6,236 nucleotides of DNA. It comes from Planctomycetota bacterium. Lineage in GTDB: Bacteria; Planctomycetota; Phycisphaerae; WQYP01. Within the stretch, counting starts at the first letter, position 1. Each line of letters starts with the position of its first letter. The DNA lies in NCBI GenBank assembly GCA_021805585.1, contig JAJZEY010000532.1, positions 1 to 6,236 of the forward strand. The letters run 5' to 3'. Made by a program: the position numbers and the translations under genes. Below are positions 6,062-6,236 of the stretch, piece after piece. The notes beneath the pieces are model-generated. The model saw only the letters and a list, made by a program, of their open reading frames with translations, had not been told where the DNA came from and ran no database searches.

Positions 6062-6236
6062 ATGAAACGCCAAAACCGAACGTTATAGATTTTGCATTCG
6101 ATGCGGCACCCTGGTAACGCACGATGAATTGCGCCAAGGGTTACCATTCATACGCCCATACATAGGTTGTATATGTGGTTGTTTGCGGATTTCCAAATAT
6201 TTGGCCATCGAGTTGCTCACCGCAACGGGCGGTTAA
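6062..6236 (+). pseudogene. Possible frameshifted small zinc-ribbon-like gene
   Basis: A frame open from 6066 to the TAA ending at 6236 has no in-frame ATG. It reads NAKTERYRFCIRCGTLVT, then HDELRQG and later GCICGC. CxxCG followed by LVT and an acidic-EL-G stretch resembles the N-terminal half of small bacterial zinc ribbons; the later Cys cluster could supply the other ligands. ATG 6062 begins one base out of frame. Dropping one A from the AAA run at 6065-6067 would give MNAKTERYRFCIRCG and about 57 residues. This suggests a one-base insertion or a sequencing error, if the gene is real. Against it: no ribosome site precedes 6062, and a 56-codon open frame is common by chance. Confidence 0.2.

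Noticed and set aside
6083..6208. 41-residue minus-strand frame starting MAKYLEIRK
   Set aside because: No ribosome site or motif; it is antisense to the zinc-ribbon-like frame, which has the more convincing composition.

Overview
The window is an ordinary piece of bacterial chromosome. It carries housekeeping genes, one secreted carbohydrate enzyme and two long gene-poor stretches. I found no phage, plasmid, CRISPR or recognisable transposase gene. The organism is a moderately GC-rich Gram-negative-type bacterium. The scattered single-gene layout, long spacers, N-terminally extended RnpA and YidD, and a secreted GH63/MGH1-like enzyme would fit Planctomycetota, but that is an impression and the window proves no lineage.

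Layout. Positions 1-951 (minus) hold gap, encoding NAD-dependent glyceraldehyde-3-phosphate dehydrogenase, cut by the window edge just before its C-terminus. Its upstream region has a consensus -10 box and a three-tier leader hairpin ending in TTTT. A divergent membrane protein of unknown function follows at 1343-1990 (plus). Next come rnpA (2098-2490) and yidD (2506-2883), 15 nt apart and probably one transcript. Their usual neighbours rpmH and yidC are not adjacent. Converging on them is metF (2965-3894, minus), with a good promoter only about 22 nt upstream of its preferred start. A gene-poor 560-bp stretch leads to a secreted (alpha/alpha)6-barrel glycoside hydrolase (4471-5817, plus). The last 420 bp hold a nested stem-loop and a possibly frameshifted zinc-ribbon-like reading frame running to the window end.

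Function. gap serves central glycolysis and gluconeogenesis. rnpA gives the protein subunit of RNase P, and yidD is linked to the YidC membrane-insertion route. metF makes 5-methyltetrahydrofolate for methionine synthesis. The hydrolase probably cleaves an alpha-linked sugar outside the cytoplasm. Apart from rnpA-yidD these genes do not form a pathway or system together. The points most worth a second look are the gap leader hairpin, the stem-loop at 5886-5970, the zinc-ribbon-like frame at 6062-6236, and the 9-bp repeat directly after the yidD start codon.
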